Shown: piece by piece, positions 47,539-56,542 of the stretch
How positions within the stretch are numbered: position 1 is the stretch's first letter
How the letters are laid out: every line of letters begins with the position of its first letter
Assembly: GCF_012933445.1 (NCBI RefSeq)
Contig: NZ_JABBNC010000028.1
Location: 1 to 64,000 of the forward strand
Length of the DNA stretch: 64,000 nucleotides
From: Actinoplanes sp. TBRC 11911
GTDB lineage: Bacteria > Actinomycetota > Actinomycetes > Mycobacteriales > Micromonosporaceae
Direction: 5' to 3'
Translations under genes and position numbers: made by a program
The notes under the pieces: generated by a model
What the model was told of the DNA's origin: nothing
Database searches by the model: none
What the model saw: only the letters and a program-made list of their open reading frames with translations

Positions 47539-47606
47539 TCGGCGGGGCTGGCACTCGTGGTCAGCCGGGCTCGAACGGGCGTGATCAGGCGGGTTCGGAC
47601 TCCTGG

Positions 47607-48608
47607 TCAGCCGGGCTCGGACTCGTGTCCGGCGGGGTGCGTGCGCAACAAGCCCTCGTACGCCCGCTCGGCCGTGATGTCGCCGGTGACGACACGGTGG
47701 ATCGTGCGGGTGATGGGCATGGCAAGGCCGTGCCGGTCGGCCAGGCGCACCGCGGCGTGGACGGTCTTGACGCCCTCGGCGACCTGGCCCATCTCGGCGA
47801 GGATGGCGTCCAGGCTGCGCCCGCGGCCGAGTTGCTCGCCGACGTGCCGGTTGCGGCTGTGCGGGCTGATGCACGTCGCCACCAGGTCGCCCATCCCGGC
47901 CAGGCCGGCTAGCGTGCGCGGCTCGCCGCCCATCGCGACCGCCAGCGTGGTCAGCTCGGCCAGCCCGCGGGAGATCACCCCGGCCCGGGTGTTGTCGCCG
48001 ACGCCGAGGCCCTGGGCTATGCCTGTCGCGATCGCCACGACGTTCTTCAGCGCGCCGCCGACCTCGCAGCCGATCACGTCGTGGTTGGTGTAAACGCGCA
48101 GCAAGCCCCGGCGGAACACTCGCTGGATCTCGGCCGCCACGGTGAGGTCCTCGGTCGCGATCACGGTGGCCGCCGCCATGCCCGCCATGATCTCCTTGGC
48201 GAGGTTGGGGCCGGTGAGCGCGGCGGCGGGATGTCCCGGGAGCACGTCTTTGATGACTTCGGTCATCCGCAGCAGTGAGTCGCGCTCCAGACCCTTGCTG
48301 AGGCTCACCACCGGGATCCAGGGGTGCAGGTCCGGCCGTACCCGCTCCAAGGTGGCGCGGAACGCCCCGGTGGGCACGCCGACGACGAGCAGTTCGGCGT
48401 GGGCCGCCGCCTCGGAGAGGTCCGCGGTGGCACGAAGCCGATCCGGCAGCGGGAAGCCGTCGAGATAACGCTCGTTGGTGTGCTTGTCATTGATCTCGCC
48501 GGCCGCGGCCGGATCGCGCGCCCAGACAAGCGATTCATGGTCCCGGCGGGTCAGGACGGACGCGACGGTGGTACCCCACGAACCCGCGCCCAGTACCGTG
48601 ATCCGCAT
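47607..48608 (-). CDS. gpsA: NAD(P)H-dependent glycerol-3-phosphate dehydrogenase
   Basis: 333 residues, ATG 48608 after GGGGAAGGGGA. The Rossmann loop VLGAGSWGTTVASVL (about 4-18) is followed by VSLSKGLERDSL, ALTGPNLAKEI, the catalytic-Lys helix GALKNVVAIATGIAQGLGVGDNTRA, GMGDLVATCISPHSRNRHVG and VAEGVKTVHA. It makes sn-glycerol-3-phosphate from dihydroxyacetone phosphate for phospholipid synthesis. Actinobacteria often have more than one copy. Short direct repeats (ACTCGTGGTCAGCCGGGCTC-like, around 47549 and 47598) lie at its 3' end. Confidence 0.96.
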   Translation of the reverse strand: MRITVLGAGSWGTTVASVLTRRDHESLVWARDPAAAGEINDKHTNERYLDGFPLPDRLRATADLSEAAAHAELLVVGVPTGAFRATLERVRPDLHPWIPVVSLSKGLERDSLLRMTEVIKDVLPGHPAAALTGPNLAKEIMAGMAAATVIATEDLTVAAEIQRVFRRGLLRVYTNHDVIGCEVGGALKNVVAIATGIAQGLGVGDNTRAGVISRGLAELTTLAVAMGGEPRTLAGLAGMGDLVATCISPHSRNRHVGEQLGRGRSLDAILAEMGQVAEGVKTVHAAVRLADRHGLAMPITRTIHRVVTGDITAERAYEGLLRTHPAGHESEPG

Positions 48609-48825
48609 GGTTCCCCTTCCCCGGCGCCGAACAGTCAGGCGTGTTGACAATACGGCGGTAGGACACCCGGTGGCTGCCCTCCATCCGCGAGGTTCCGCCG
48701 GCCGCCGACGTCGGTGAACGCGGTTTGGCCGGCGACCGGTTGTGGGCCGTGCGCGATGCGGACGGAACGTTCGGCAGCGGCAGGAACAGCCGGGTGGGCG
48801 TGACGACGATGTTTCAATAGGGGTC

Positions 48826-49791
48826 GTGGCCGACCACAGCTCCGCATTCGTCGACGCGGCCGAGCCGTTCCGGCGCGAGTTGACGGCGCACTGCTACCGC
48901 ATGCTCGGCTCGATCCAGGATGCCGAGGACGTGGTTCAGGAGACCTTCTTGCGGGCCTGGCGGTCGTACGGCGCGTTCGAGGGGCGCTCCTCGGTCCGCA
49001 CGTGGCTCTACCAGATCGCCACCAACCGGTGCCTTACCGAACTGGCGGGGCAGCGCCGGCGGGTGCTGCCGTCGGGGGTTTTCGATGCCGAGCGCGATCC
49101 CGACGCGTACGTGCACGAAGCGGGACCGCAGGTGCGCTGGCTGCAGCCCGCGCCCGATGCGATGGTGCTGGATCCCGCGGACATCGTCGCCGCGCGCGAG
49201 GGCCTGCGGCTGGCGGTCGTGGCCAGCTTGCAGTTCCTTCCGCCGAGGCAGCGGGCGGTGCTGCTGCTGCGCGACGTGCTGGCGTTCCCGGCCGCCGAGG
49301 TCGCGGGCATGCTCGGCACCACGACGGCGTCGGTCAAGAGTGCGCTGCAGCGGGCTCGGGCACGGTTCGAGGAACTGAATCTGGCCAACGGCCACCTCAC
49401 CGAACCGGCCGCGCCGCGGGCACGCGCGCTCCTCGACCAGTACATCGCGGCGTTCGAGAAGGCCGACATCGCGGCGCTCGAGCGCCTCCTGGTGGCGGAT
49501 GCGACTCTGGAGGCGACCCCGTCGCGTACGTGGTTCGCCGGTCGCGATGTCTGCGTGCCGTTCCTCCGCGACCACCTCCTGGGCGAGCCCGGCGACTGGC
49601 GCATGCTCGCGACCAGCGCCAACGGGCAGCCCGCCGCGATCGTCTACCGGCACGATCAGCCGTACGGGATCTGCGTGCTGACCGTGACGGACGCGGGCAT
49701 CCGCCGGATCTCGTCCTTCGGGGATCCCGCACTTCTCTCCTTCTTCGGGCAAGCGATTCCTTTGCCGGTCCCGCCGGGTCTTCCTGGGTAG
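48826..49791 (+). CDS. ECF sigma factor with C-terminal SnoaL-like domain (SigG/SigX5 type)
   Basis: 321 residues from GTG 48826. Region 2: RRELTAHCYRMLGSIQDAEDVVQETFLRAWRSYGAFEGRSSVRTWLYQIATNRC (about 16-70). Region 4: LQFLPPRQRAVLLLRDVLAFPAAEVAGMLGTTTASVKSALQRARARF (about 137-185). The C-terminal NTF2/SnoaL-like domain (about 205-320) replaces an anti-sigma factor as the regulatory module in this class (TIGR02960-like). No anti-sigma gene is adjacent, consistent with that. The MDR gene follows 37 bp downstream and may be a target. Confidence 0.92.
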   Translation: MADHSSAFVDAAEPFRRELTAHCYRMLGSIQDAEDVVQETFLRAWRSYGAFEGRSSVRTWLYQIATNRCLTELAGQRRRVLPSGVFDAERDPDAYVHEAGPQVRWLQPAPDAMVLDPADIVAAREGLRLAVVASLQFLPPRQRAVLLLRDVLAFPAAEVAGMLGTTTASVKSALQRARARFEELNLANGHLTEPAAPRARALLDQYIAAFEKADIAALERLLVADATLEATPSRTWFAGRDVCVPFLRDHLLGEPGDWRMLATSANGQPAAIVYRHDQPYGICVLTVTDAGIRRISSFGDPALLSFFGQAIPLPVPPGLPG

Positions 49792-49828
49792 GCGACTCCG
49801 ACCACCCGAGCGAAGGAAACCGATTGCC

Positions 49829-50809
49829 ATGCGCGCCCTGCAGCAGACCTCCCTCGACGGCCCGCAAGATCTGCACCTGATCGCCGACGCGCCGATGCCG
49901 GCCCCGGGCCCGGGGGAGGTGCTGGTCCGGGTCGGTGCCGCCGGCGTCAACTTCGTCGACATCTCGCAGGCTCGCGGCACGTTCGCGGGCGGTCCGCGGC
50001 CGCCGTATCTGGCGGGCATCGAGGGCGCGGGTGAGATCACCGCGGTCGGCGCCGGCGTGTCCGGACTGCGGCCCGGCATGCACGTGATCGGCGCGGGGAT
50101 GGCCGGCGGTGCCTTCGCCGAGTACATGCTGCTGCCCGCGGCCGCCGCGGTCCCGGTGCCGGCGGGCTGGGCCGATCGGGAGGCGCTGGGCCTGGTGGTG
50201 AACTGGCCGACCGCGCTGGCCGCGCTCCGGACCCTGGGCGGCGTCACCGCGGGACAGACCGTGCTGATCCACGCGGCTGCCGGCGCGACCGGGCAGGCCG
50301 CGGTGCGGATCGCCAAACACTACGGCGCCACCGTGATCGCCACGGCCTCGCCGGGCAAACACGAGGTCGTCCGGGCACAGGGCGCCGACCATGTCCTCGA
50401 CTCCCGTGCGGCCGGTGTTGCCGCGGCGGTCCGGCGGCTGACCGGGGGCGCGGGCGCCGACCTGGTCCTGGAGTCGGCGGGCGGCAGCACCCTCGACGCC
50501 AGCCTGGGCGCGGCCAAGCGGGTCACCGGCCGGGTTGTCGTCTACGGCCTGGCCGGCGGGGAAGCCAGGATCAGCAACTGGGACCTGGTGTACCGGCATC
50601 AGATCCACGTGATCGGCCTGAACATCGGGGTGCTGATCCAGGCCGCGCCGCACCTGTTCGGCGAGCTTGTGGGCGAGATGGCCGGCCTCATCGGGTCCGG
50701 GGTGCTGCGCCCGGCCCGGCCCACCGTCTACCCGCTGGCCGACGGGCCCCAGGCGCTCGCCGAGCTGGAAGCCCGGGCCACCGTCGGCAAGCTGGCCCTG
50801 CAGCCCTGA
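49829..50809 (+). CDS. zinc-independent MDR / quinone oxidoreductase family protein
   Basis: 326 residues. GroES-like N-terminal domain: PGPGEVLVRVGAAGVNFVDISQARG (the NFVD pattern of quinone reductases, no zinc-ligand Cys). Cofactor domain: VLIHAAAGATGQAAVRIAKHYGATVIATASPGKHEVVRAQGADHVLD, an NADPH-type AAGATG loop, then GRVVVYGLAGGEARI. It reduces quinones or other carbonyl/alkene substrates with NADPH. Located directly after the ECF sigma gene. Confidence 0.9.
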   Translation: MRALQQTSLDGPQDLHLIADAPMPAPGPGEVLVRVGAAGVNFVDISQARGTFAGGPRPPYLAGIEGAGEITAVGAGVSGLRPGMHVIGAGMAGGAFAEYMLLPAAAAVPVPAGWADREALGLVVNWPTALAALRTLGGVTAGQTVLIHAAAGATGQAAVRIAKHYGATVIATASPGKHEVVRAQGADHVLDSRAAGVAAAVRRLTGGAGADLVLESAGGSTLDASLGAAKRVTGRVVVYGLAGGEARISNWDLVYRHQIHVIGLNIGVLIQAAPHLFGELVGEMAGLIGSGVLRPARPTVYPLADGPQALAELEARATVGKLALQP

Positions 50810-50818
50810 AACCTGGCC

Positions 50819-50824
50819 TAAAGT
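50819..50824 (+). promoter_or_regulatory. -10 box TAAAGT, leaderless start
   Basis: TAAAGT ends 7 nt before GTG 50832. The preceding gene ends 10 bp upstream. Confidence 0.5.
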
Positions 50825-50831
50825 CAGGGTC

Positions 50832-51299
50832 GTGACCGATGTGATGGTGAGCGCCAGGCCGGCTCATTCCGACTGGAACGAGCCCGACTCGGTGCTCGGC
50901 ACGTACGTGGCGCAGATGGACCGCCTCACCGATCCGGTCGACCCGGGCGTGCCGTTGAGTCTGACCGTTCACGGGCTGCTGGTCGCCGGCGAGCTGATCC
51001 CGCAGTGGCAGTGGTTCCTCGAGGTCAGCGAGCTGAACGAGCACCAGGACGCCTTCTACACCGGCATGGCCGAGCACGTGAAGGAACAGTCCGACCTGGC
51101 ACACGGCGCGATCAAGCTGCGCGACGTCGGTGGCGAGGTGACCCAGCGCCAGCACAACGCGCTGATGGCACCGACGCGCTACATCCATCTGCGCAACGCC
51201 CGGATCCACTCCCCGGACCGTACGGGCGAGGAGCCCTGCCTGTGGCGCGGCCGGCTGTGTGACGTCTCCGGATGGACCCCGGGCGTCCAAACGGGTTAG
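50832..51299 (+). CDS. hypothetical protein, remotely GvpU-like
   Basis: 155 residues. The central motif LSLTVHGLLVAGELIPQWQWFLEVSEL resembles the beta-hairpin of GvpU-like gas-vesicle accessory proteins, but no gas-vesicle genes are present and the match is weak. The remainder (HVKEQSDLAHGAIKLRDV and TRYIHLRNARIHSP) is soluble and charged. Its stop overlaps the stop of the convergent ABC permease by 3-4 bp. Probably a separately transcribed leaderless gene. Confidence 0.6.
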   Translation: MTDVMVSARPAHSDWNEPDSVLGTYVAQMDRLTDPVDPGVPLSLTVHGLLVAGELIPQWQWFLEVSELNEHQDAFYTGMAEHVKEQSDLAHGAIKLRDVGGEVTQRQHNALMAPTRYIHLRNARIHSPDRTGEEPCLWRGRLCDVSGWTPGVQTG

Positions 51300-52063
51300 G
51301 TCAGGCGGCGGTAGCGGTGGACCGCCAGCGGGACGAAGACGGCCAGCAGCGCCAGCGGCCACGCGACGGCCAGCCACACCGGCTGGTCGGCGCCCGGGTT
51401 GCCGAACAACGCGCGCGTCGCCCCGGCCGTCGCGGACAGCGGGTTCCCGTCGGCGATCGCGCCCAGCCAGCCGGGCATCGTCGACGGCGGGGTGAACACG
51501 CTCGACAGGAACGCCAGGGGCCAGACCAGGATCTGTAACGCCATCAACGTCTCCGGGCGGCCCGCCGCGAGGGCCAGCCACATTCCCAGCCACAGCAGGG
51601 CGAACCGCAGCAGGAGCAGCAGACCCACCGCGGCCAGCGCGGAAGCGAATCCGTTGTGCCAGCGCCAGCCCATCGCCAGGCCGCAGGCCAGCAGCACCAG
51701 CAGGCCGACGGCGGCGTTCAGCATGTCGGCGATGCTGCGGCCGGTCACCACGGCGCCGGCCGCGATCGGCATCGTGCGGAAGCGGTCGGTCACGCCGCGG
51801 GTGGCGTCCGTGGCGACGGCCGTATACGTGGTCTCGATGCCGAAGGCCATCGTCAGCGTGAACACGCCGGGCAGCAGGTATTCGTGGTAGTCGCCGCCGC
51901 CGGGGATCGCGATCGCGCCGCCGAACAGGTAGCCGAACATCAGCAGGATCATCACCGGGAACAGCAGGCCCAGCAGCAACTGCGCCGGTTGGTTGCGCCA
52001 GTGCAGCAGGGTGCGGCGGGTGAGGGTCCAGCTGTCCGAGGCCATCCAGTACGCCGTGGTCAT
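51296..52063 (-). CDS. ABC-2 type transporter permease (DrrB-like)
   Basis: 255 residues with six predicted membrane helices, including LLLGLLFPVMILLMFGYLFGG and LVLLACGLAMGWRW. The conserved NPLSATAGATRALFGNPGA loop near the C-terminus is typical of the daunorubicin-resistance-type (DrrB) permeases. It forms an exporter with the upstream ATPase, whose stop it overlaps (ATGA, 52060-52063). The substrate is unknown. Likely repressed by the divergent TetR. Confidence 0.9.
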   Translation of the reverse strand: MTTAYWMASDSWTLTRRTLLHWRNQPAQLLLGLLFPVMILLMFGYLFGGAIAIPGGGDYHEYLLPGVFTLTMAFGIETTYTAVATDATRGVTDRFRTMPIAAGAVVTGRSIADMLNAAVGLLVLLACGLAMGWRWHNGFASALAAVGLLLLLRFALLWLGMWLALAAGRPETLMALQILVWPLAFLSSVFTPPSTMPGWLGAIADGNPLSATAGATRALFGNPGADQPVWLAVAWPLALLAVFVPLAVHRYRRLT

Positions 52064-52989
52064 GCCGGAGTCCTTTCCTCGGAACCCGCCGTGAGATGCA
52101 GGAACACCTCGTCCAAAGTGGGCTGTCGCAGCGCTATGTCGGCGGCGTCGATCCCGTTGTCCTGCAAGGCGCGAGCCGCGCCGGTCAGGGCCGCCACGCG
52201 GTCGCGTACGGGAAGGGTGATCTGTCGTTGATCTTTGTTGATCCGCACGGGACCGAACGCGGCGAGCAAGTGCGCCGCGTCTGTGAGACACAATGGGTCG
52301 CGGATCACCACATCCAGGTGGTCGTCGCCGAGGCGGCGCTTGAGGGCGTCCGTGGTGCCGGTCGCGAGCGTGCGGCCCGCGGCGATCACCGTGATGTGGT
52401 CGGCGAGCTGGTCGGCCTCGTCCAGGTACTGAGTGGTGAGCAGGACCGTCGTGCCGTTGGCGACCAGGCGGCGGATCGCGGACCACACCTCGGTGCGGGC
52501 GCGCGGGTCCAGGCCGGTGGTGGGCTCGTCGAGGAACAACACGGCGGGACTGATGATCAGGCCGGCCGCGAGGTCGAGGCGGCGGCGCATGCCTCCGGAA
52601 TACTGGCGGACCGGCTTGTCCGGCAGGTCGAAACGCTCCAGCAGCTCGGTGGCCCGGGCGCGGGCCGGTCGCGTACCGAGATGGTGCAGGCGGCCGAACA
52701 TCTCGAGGTTCTGCCGGCCGTCCAGCTCCTCGTCGACGGCGGCGTGCTGGCCGACCAGGCCGATCCGGGCGCGCACCCGCTCCGGATGCCGCGCGACGTC
52801 GTGCCCGGCGACCCGCGCGTGGCCGGAGCTCGGACGCAGCAGCGTGGTCAGCACCCGGATCGCGGTGGTCTTGCCCGCGCCGTTCGCTCCGAGCAGGCCG
52901 TGCACCGTGCCGGGCGGCACCACCAGGTCGAACCCGTCGAGAGCGGCAACCGCACCGAACCGGCGGGTCAGTTGCTCCACCATAATCAT
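52060..52989 (-). CDS. ABC transporter ATPase (DrrA-like)
   Basis: 309 residues. Walker A LLGANGAGKTT (about 32-42), Q-loop GLVGQHAAVDEELDG, signature YSGGMRRRLDLAAGL, Walker B VLFLDEPTTGLD and H-loop TTQYLDEADQLADHI. The C-terminal about 80 residues are the DrrA-type regulatory extension ending in LRQPTLDEVFLHLTAG. AAGGAG precedes the start. Divergent from tetR with a clear shared operator. Confidence 0.95.
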   Translation of the reverse strand: MIMVEQLTRRFGAVAALDGFDLVVPPGTVHGLLGANGAGKTTAIRVLTTLLRPSSGHARVAGHDVARHPERVRARIGLVGQHAAVDEELDGRQNLEMFGRLHHLGTRPARARATELLERFDLPDKPVRQYSGGMRRRLDLAAGLIISPAVLFLDEPTTGLDPRARTEVWSAIRRLVANGTTVLLTTQYLDEADQLADHITVIAAGRTLATGTTDALKRRLGDDHLDVVIRDPLCLTDAAHLLAAFGPVRINKDQRQITLPVRDRVAALTGAARALQDNGIDAADIALRQPTLDEVFLHLTAGSEERTPA

Positions 52990-53004
52990 CGCTTCTCCTT
53001 ACGC

Positions 53005-53034
53005 CGTACGGAGTTAACCACATTACTCCGTACG
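53005..53034. promoter_or_regulatory. TetR operator: CGTACGGAGT-N10-ACTCCGTACG
   Basis: Perfect 10-bp inverted arms around a 10-bp AT-rich centre (TAACCACATT), located between the divergent ABC exporter (start 52989) and the tetR gene (start 53060). Size and position fit a TetR-family operator controlling both directions. Confidence 0.85.
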
Positions 53035-53059
53035 CTGTAAAGAGTGAGATGCTGGCACC

Positions 53060-53836
53060 GTGACGACGGACTTCAGCGGCGCCGGCGACCCCGTGCGCAG
53101 CATCGAACTGCTGTGGCGGGTGCAGGAGCGTCCCCGCCGCGGGCCCAAGCCCCGCTTCTCGGTGGACGACGTGGCGGCCGCCGCGATCGCGCTCGCCGAC
53201 ATCGACGGGCTCGGCGCGCTGTCGATGCGGCGGGTGGCCGAGCGGCTGGGCGTGCAGGCGATGTCGCTGTATACGTACGTGCCGGGCAAGGCCGAGCTCA
53301 TCGACCTGATGCTGGACACGGTCTGCACCGAGATGCCGATGCCCGCCGACGTGCCGGGCGGCTGGCGGGCCCGGCTCACGCTGGTCGCCCGGTCGAACTG
53401 GGAGCTCTACCTGCGCCACCCGTGGATGCTGCAGGTCGCGACCACCCGCCCACCGCTGGGACCGAACCTGCTCGCGAAGTACGACTACGAGCTGCGCGCG
53501 GTCGACGGCGTCGGACTGTCCGATCTGGAGATGGACCTGATCGTGCAGATGGTGACCGACTACGTGCACGGGGCGGTGCGCGGCGCCGTGGGGGCTACCT
53601 TGGTGGCGCAGGCGACCGGGCTCAGCGACGAACAATGGTGGGAGCGGGCCGCGCCCGTACTGGAAAAGGTCTTTGATCCGGCCCGTCATCCGACGGCGGC
53701 GCGGGTGGGTGCGGCGGCCGGCGAGGAATATCAGGCCGCGGCGGATCCGGCGCGGGCGTTCGCGTTCGGGTTGGAGCGGCTGCTGGACGGCGTGGAGTCG
53801 CTGATTTCCCGCCAGACGGGCGATTCCGAAAAATAG
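53060..53836 (+). CDS. TetR-family transcriptional regulator
   Basis: 258 residues. N-terminal HTH: FSVDDVAAAAIALADIDGLGALSMRRVAERLGVQAMSLYTYVPGKAELIDLMLD. The TetR_C-like ligand domain (DUF/TetR_C_1) fills the rest. The extended N-terminus RRGPKPRFS is typical of this subgroup. It most likely represses the divergent DrrAB-like exporter and itself through the 53005-53034 palindrome, being released by the exporter substrate. The 3' end is AT-richer than the body. Confidence 0.92.
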   Translation: MTTDFSGAGDPVRSIELLWRVQERPRRGPKPRFSVDDVAAAAIALADIDGLGALSMRRVAERLGVQAMSLYTYVPGKAELIDLMLDTVCTEMPMPADVPGGWRARLTLVARSNWELYLRHPWMLQVATTRPPLGPNLLAKYDYELRAVDGVGLSDLEMDLIVQMVTDYVHGAVRGAVGATLVAQATGLSDEQWWERAAPVLEKVFDPARHPTAARVGAAAGEEYQAAADPARAFAFGLERLLDGVESLISRQTGDSEK

Positions 53837-53841
53837 CGACG

Positions 53842-54240
53842 GTGGCGGACCGTCACGCGGCGATCGGATTCTGCTTCGGCGGCATGGCGGCGCTGACCCT
53901 AGCCCGCTCGGGTGTGCCCCTGGCCGCGGCGGTCAGCGTGCACGGCACCCTGGAGACGAAAGCGACGACCGGGCCGGTGCAACCCAAAATCCTGGTGTGT
54001 CACGGTGCGCTGGATCCGCACGTACCGATGACGCAGGTCAATGCGTTCAGTGAGGAGATGACGGCGGCCGGGGCCGATTGGCAATTGATTGTGTACGGGG
54101 GAGCCCAGCACGGTTTCACCCATCGCGACGCGGTCGCCGGCTCGACACCCGGGGTTGCCTACGACGAGCGGGCCGATACGCGTTCGTTCGATGCGATCAC
54201 ACGGTTTCTGGCGGAGACCATGACGGCGTCCACACCGTGA
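53842..54240 (+). pseudogene. N-terminally truncated dienelactone hydrolase-family protein
   Basis: 132 residues, GTG 53842, starting 5 bp after tetR with no convincing Shine-Dalgarno. The alpha/beta-hydrolase C-terminal part is intact with all three triad residues: Cys11 in AIGFCFGGMAAL, Asp58 in CHGALDPHVP and His90 in GAQHGFTHRD. The first roughly 100 residues of the family (first strands and substrate-binding residues) are missing, since tetR occupies that space. It overlaps the convergent LysR gene by 44 bp. Probably a non-functional remnant, though a short triad-bearing product could be made. Confidence 0.7.
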
Positions 54241-55141
54241 CATCCCGCAGATCGGCGCGACGCGACCGGCTGTACCGGCACAGTTTCCCCAACGCGGGAT
54301 GCGGATTGTCGTCGCGCCAGATCAGCGACAGCGGATAGATCGGCGACGGGTCGCGCACCGGAACGCGCCGCAGGTCGTAACTGTCCGGCCACAGGTAACG
54401 CGAGCCGGCACCCACGAACGTCGCCAATTCGGCCGAATCGGCGATCTCCTCCAGCAGGGATTCGTTGCCGAACACCGGGCCCACCACGTCGATGGTCAGC
54501 CCGAACGCGCCGGCCAGTTCCGCGTAGTAGTCGGCCCATTCCGTGCCGGCCGCCATGCCGGGCATCCAGATGCGATGCCCGGCAAGTTGCGCCGGACTGA
54601 CCGACGCGGCATTCGCGAACGGGTGCCGCGGGCCGACGAGAATCTCGTGCGGCTCGTCGATGACCCGCACCCAGGTGATGTGGTCCGGCAGATGCGTTCC
54701 GGGGACCCGTACGGCGTGGAAGGTCGCGTCGATCGTCCCGGACTCGACGGCGGCGATCGCGGCGTCCACGTCACCCGCGAGCGTGACGACGTCCAGCTCG
54801 ATCGCCGGATGTGCCCGATAGAAATCCTGCAGCAGGATGGCGGACGCGATCCGCCGGTTGACGACGTCGACGCGGAGCGCGCGCCGGCCCGGACGCACCG
54901 AGGCATCGGCCCGATCGGCGACCCGCAGCAACTCCCGGGCATGGGGCAGGAACGCCTGGCCGTCGATCGTGAGCACCACACCGCGCGGGGTGCGGGTGAA
55001 CAGGCGTACGGCCAAATCTTTCTCCAATGCGGCGATGCGCTTGGAGACGGCCTGCTGGGTGACCGACAGGGTGGCGGCGGCGTCCTGGAACTGGCCGGTT
55101 CCGGCGGCGGCGACGAACGTGCGTACGGCCTCGAGGTCCAC
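54197..55141 (-). CDS. LysR-family transcriptional regulator
   Basis: 314 residues from GTG 55141 with GGAAAGG upstream. N-terminal HTH: LEAVRTFVAAAGTGQFQDAAATLSVTQQAVSKRIAALEKDLAVRLFTRTPRGVVLTIDG, followed by the two-lobed periplasmic-binding-like effector domain (about 90-300). It regulates genes in response to a small ligand and is divergent from an MFS transporter (120 bp apart), its likely target. Confidence 0.93.
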   Translation of the reverse strand: MDLEAVRTFVAAAGTGQFQDAAATLSVTQQAVSKRIAALEKDLAVRLFTRTPRGVVLTIDGQAFLPHARELLRVADRADASVRPGRRALRVDVVNRRIASAILLQDFYRAHPAIELDVVTLAGDVDAAIAAVESGTIDATFHAVRVPGTHLPDHITWVRVIDEPHEILVGPRHPFANAASVSPAQLAGHRIWMPGMAAGTEWADYYAELAGAFGLTIDVVGPVFGNESLLEEIADSAELATFVGAGSRYLWPDSYDLRRVPVRDPSPIYPLSLIWRDDNPHPALGKLCRYSRSRRADLRDVTVWTPSWSPPETV

Positions 55142-55261
55142 CCGGGCGACCTTTCCACACAACGGACGGTTGTGACCCGCCGCCGTTTCCGTTGTTTGAT
55201 CCGCCGGGCCGGCCCCTGCTTGGATCTCGTGCTTGCGACTCGGCGGGTCGAGGGGGCGGGG

Positions 55262-56542
55262 ATGGGCCGGCACTTCCGATGGTTGTGGACGTCGTACGCG
55301 ATCAGTGCGTACGGTTCCGGGCTCGGCTTCGGCGCGTTCCCGCTCATCGCCGTGCTCGTGCTGCATTCCGGTCCGGCCCAGGTGTCGGCGCTTTCCGCGA
55401 TCGGGCCGGCCGTGGGCGCGCTCATCGCGTTACCGCTCGGCCCGTGGGTGGAATTCCGCCGCAAACGCCCCGTGATGATCACCATGGATCTGGTGCGGTT
55501 CGCGGCGATGATGACAATTCCTTGCGCGTACGCCTTCGGCCTGCTCAGTTTCGTCCAACTACTCGTCGTTTCGGCCGTGGTGGCGGCGGCGAAGATCGCG
55601 TTCAACGCGGCCAGTGGTGCGTTTGTGAAGGAGCTGGTCCCGCCGTCGCAATTGCTCGTGGCGAATGCGCGCTTCGAATCGACGACGTGGAGTTCGATCG
55701 CGGTCGGGCCGCCGTTGGGGGGCGCGGCCGTCGGGCTTTTCGGGCCGGTGACGACGGTGGTCGCGGACGCGGTCAGCTATTTGTTGTCGGCGCTCGGCAT
55801 CACCGCTATCCGGCGGCGGGACGAGCATCGCCCGGTGCGCGCCGCCGGGAGTCGTCTCCGGTTCGGTGACGTGCTCGACGGCTGGCGGCATCTGCTCACG
55901 CATCGCGCTCTGCGGCCGTTCTTCCTCAACCACCTCCTGACCAGCGGCCTCATCATGGCGACCGAGCCGTTGCTGGCGGTGCTGATGCTGGGCCGGCTCG
56001 GGTTCCCGCCGTGGCAGTTCGGGCTCGCCTTCGCGGCGCCGTGCGTCGGCGGCTTCATCGGCTCCCGGCTGGCGCGGCGGGTCGTCGCCCGGTTCGGCCG
56101 GGACCGGATCCTGCTGGTGGTCGGCACGCTTCGAGCGGTGTGGCTGATCGGCCTGGCGTTCGTCCGGCCCGGCGTCGTGGGCCTGCTCACCGTGATGCTG
56201 GTGGAGTTCGCGATCATCGCCTGCATGAGCCTCTACAACCCGGTGTTCGTGACGTACCGCCTGGAGCAGACGCCGCCGGATCGCATCGCGCGCACGCTGA
56301 CGGCCTGGTCGATCAGCAGCAGCGCGTCGATCGCGGTTTGTAGCGCGTTGGGCGGGGTGCTGGCGAGCTGGACGAGTCCGCGCACCGCTTTGGTGGTGGC
56401 CGGTTTGCTGATTCTGGCGACTCCGCTGTTGTTGCCGCGCCGCCGCGAGTTGCTGGGGGCCGGGGCGCCTGCCGCCGCCGTCACGTCTTCGCGGGCGGCC
56501 TCGCAGGTGGGGGCGGATGCGAGCGGGGGCGTCCGCGAATGA
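55262..56542 (+). CDS. MFS transporter (DHA3-like)
   Basis: 426 residues, about 11-12 membrane helices. ATG 55262 was chosen because the protein then starts MGRHFRWLWTSYAISAYGSGLGFGAFPLIAV, the usual DHA3/MefA-like opening. Further motifs are LPLGPWVEFRRKRPVMITMDLVRF (motif A) and FVKELVPPSQLLVANARFESTTWSSIAVGPPLGG. It exports drugs or small metabolites by proton antiport. The last codons overlap the first unit of a six-copy tandem repeat. Confidence 0.9.
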   Translation: MGRHFRWLWTSYAISAYGSGLGFGAFPLIAVLVLHSGPAQVSALSAIGPAVGALIALPLGPWVEFRRKRPVMITMDLVRFAAMMTIPCAYAFGLLSFVQLLVVSAVVAAAKIAFNAASGAFVKELVPPSQLLVANARFESTTWSSIAVGPPLGGAAVGLFGPVTTVVADAVSYLLSALGITAIRRRDEHRPVRAAGSRLRFGDVLDGWRHLLTHRALRPFFLNHLLTSGLIMATEPLLAVLMLGRLGFPPWQFGLAFAAPCVGGFIGSRLARRVVARFGRDRILLVVGTLRAVWLIGLAFVRPGVVGLLTVMLVEFAIIACMSLYNPVFVTYRLEQTPPDRIARTLTAWSISSSASIAVCSALGGVLASWTSPRTALVVAGLLILATPLLLPRRRELLGAGAPAAAVTSSRAASQVGADASGGVRE

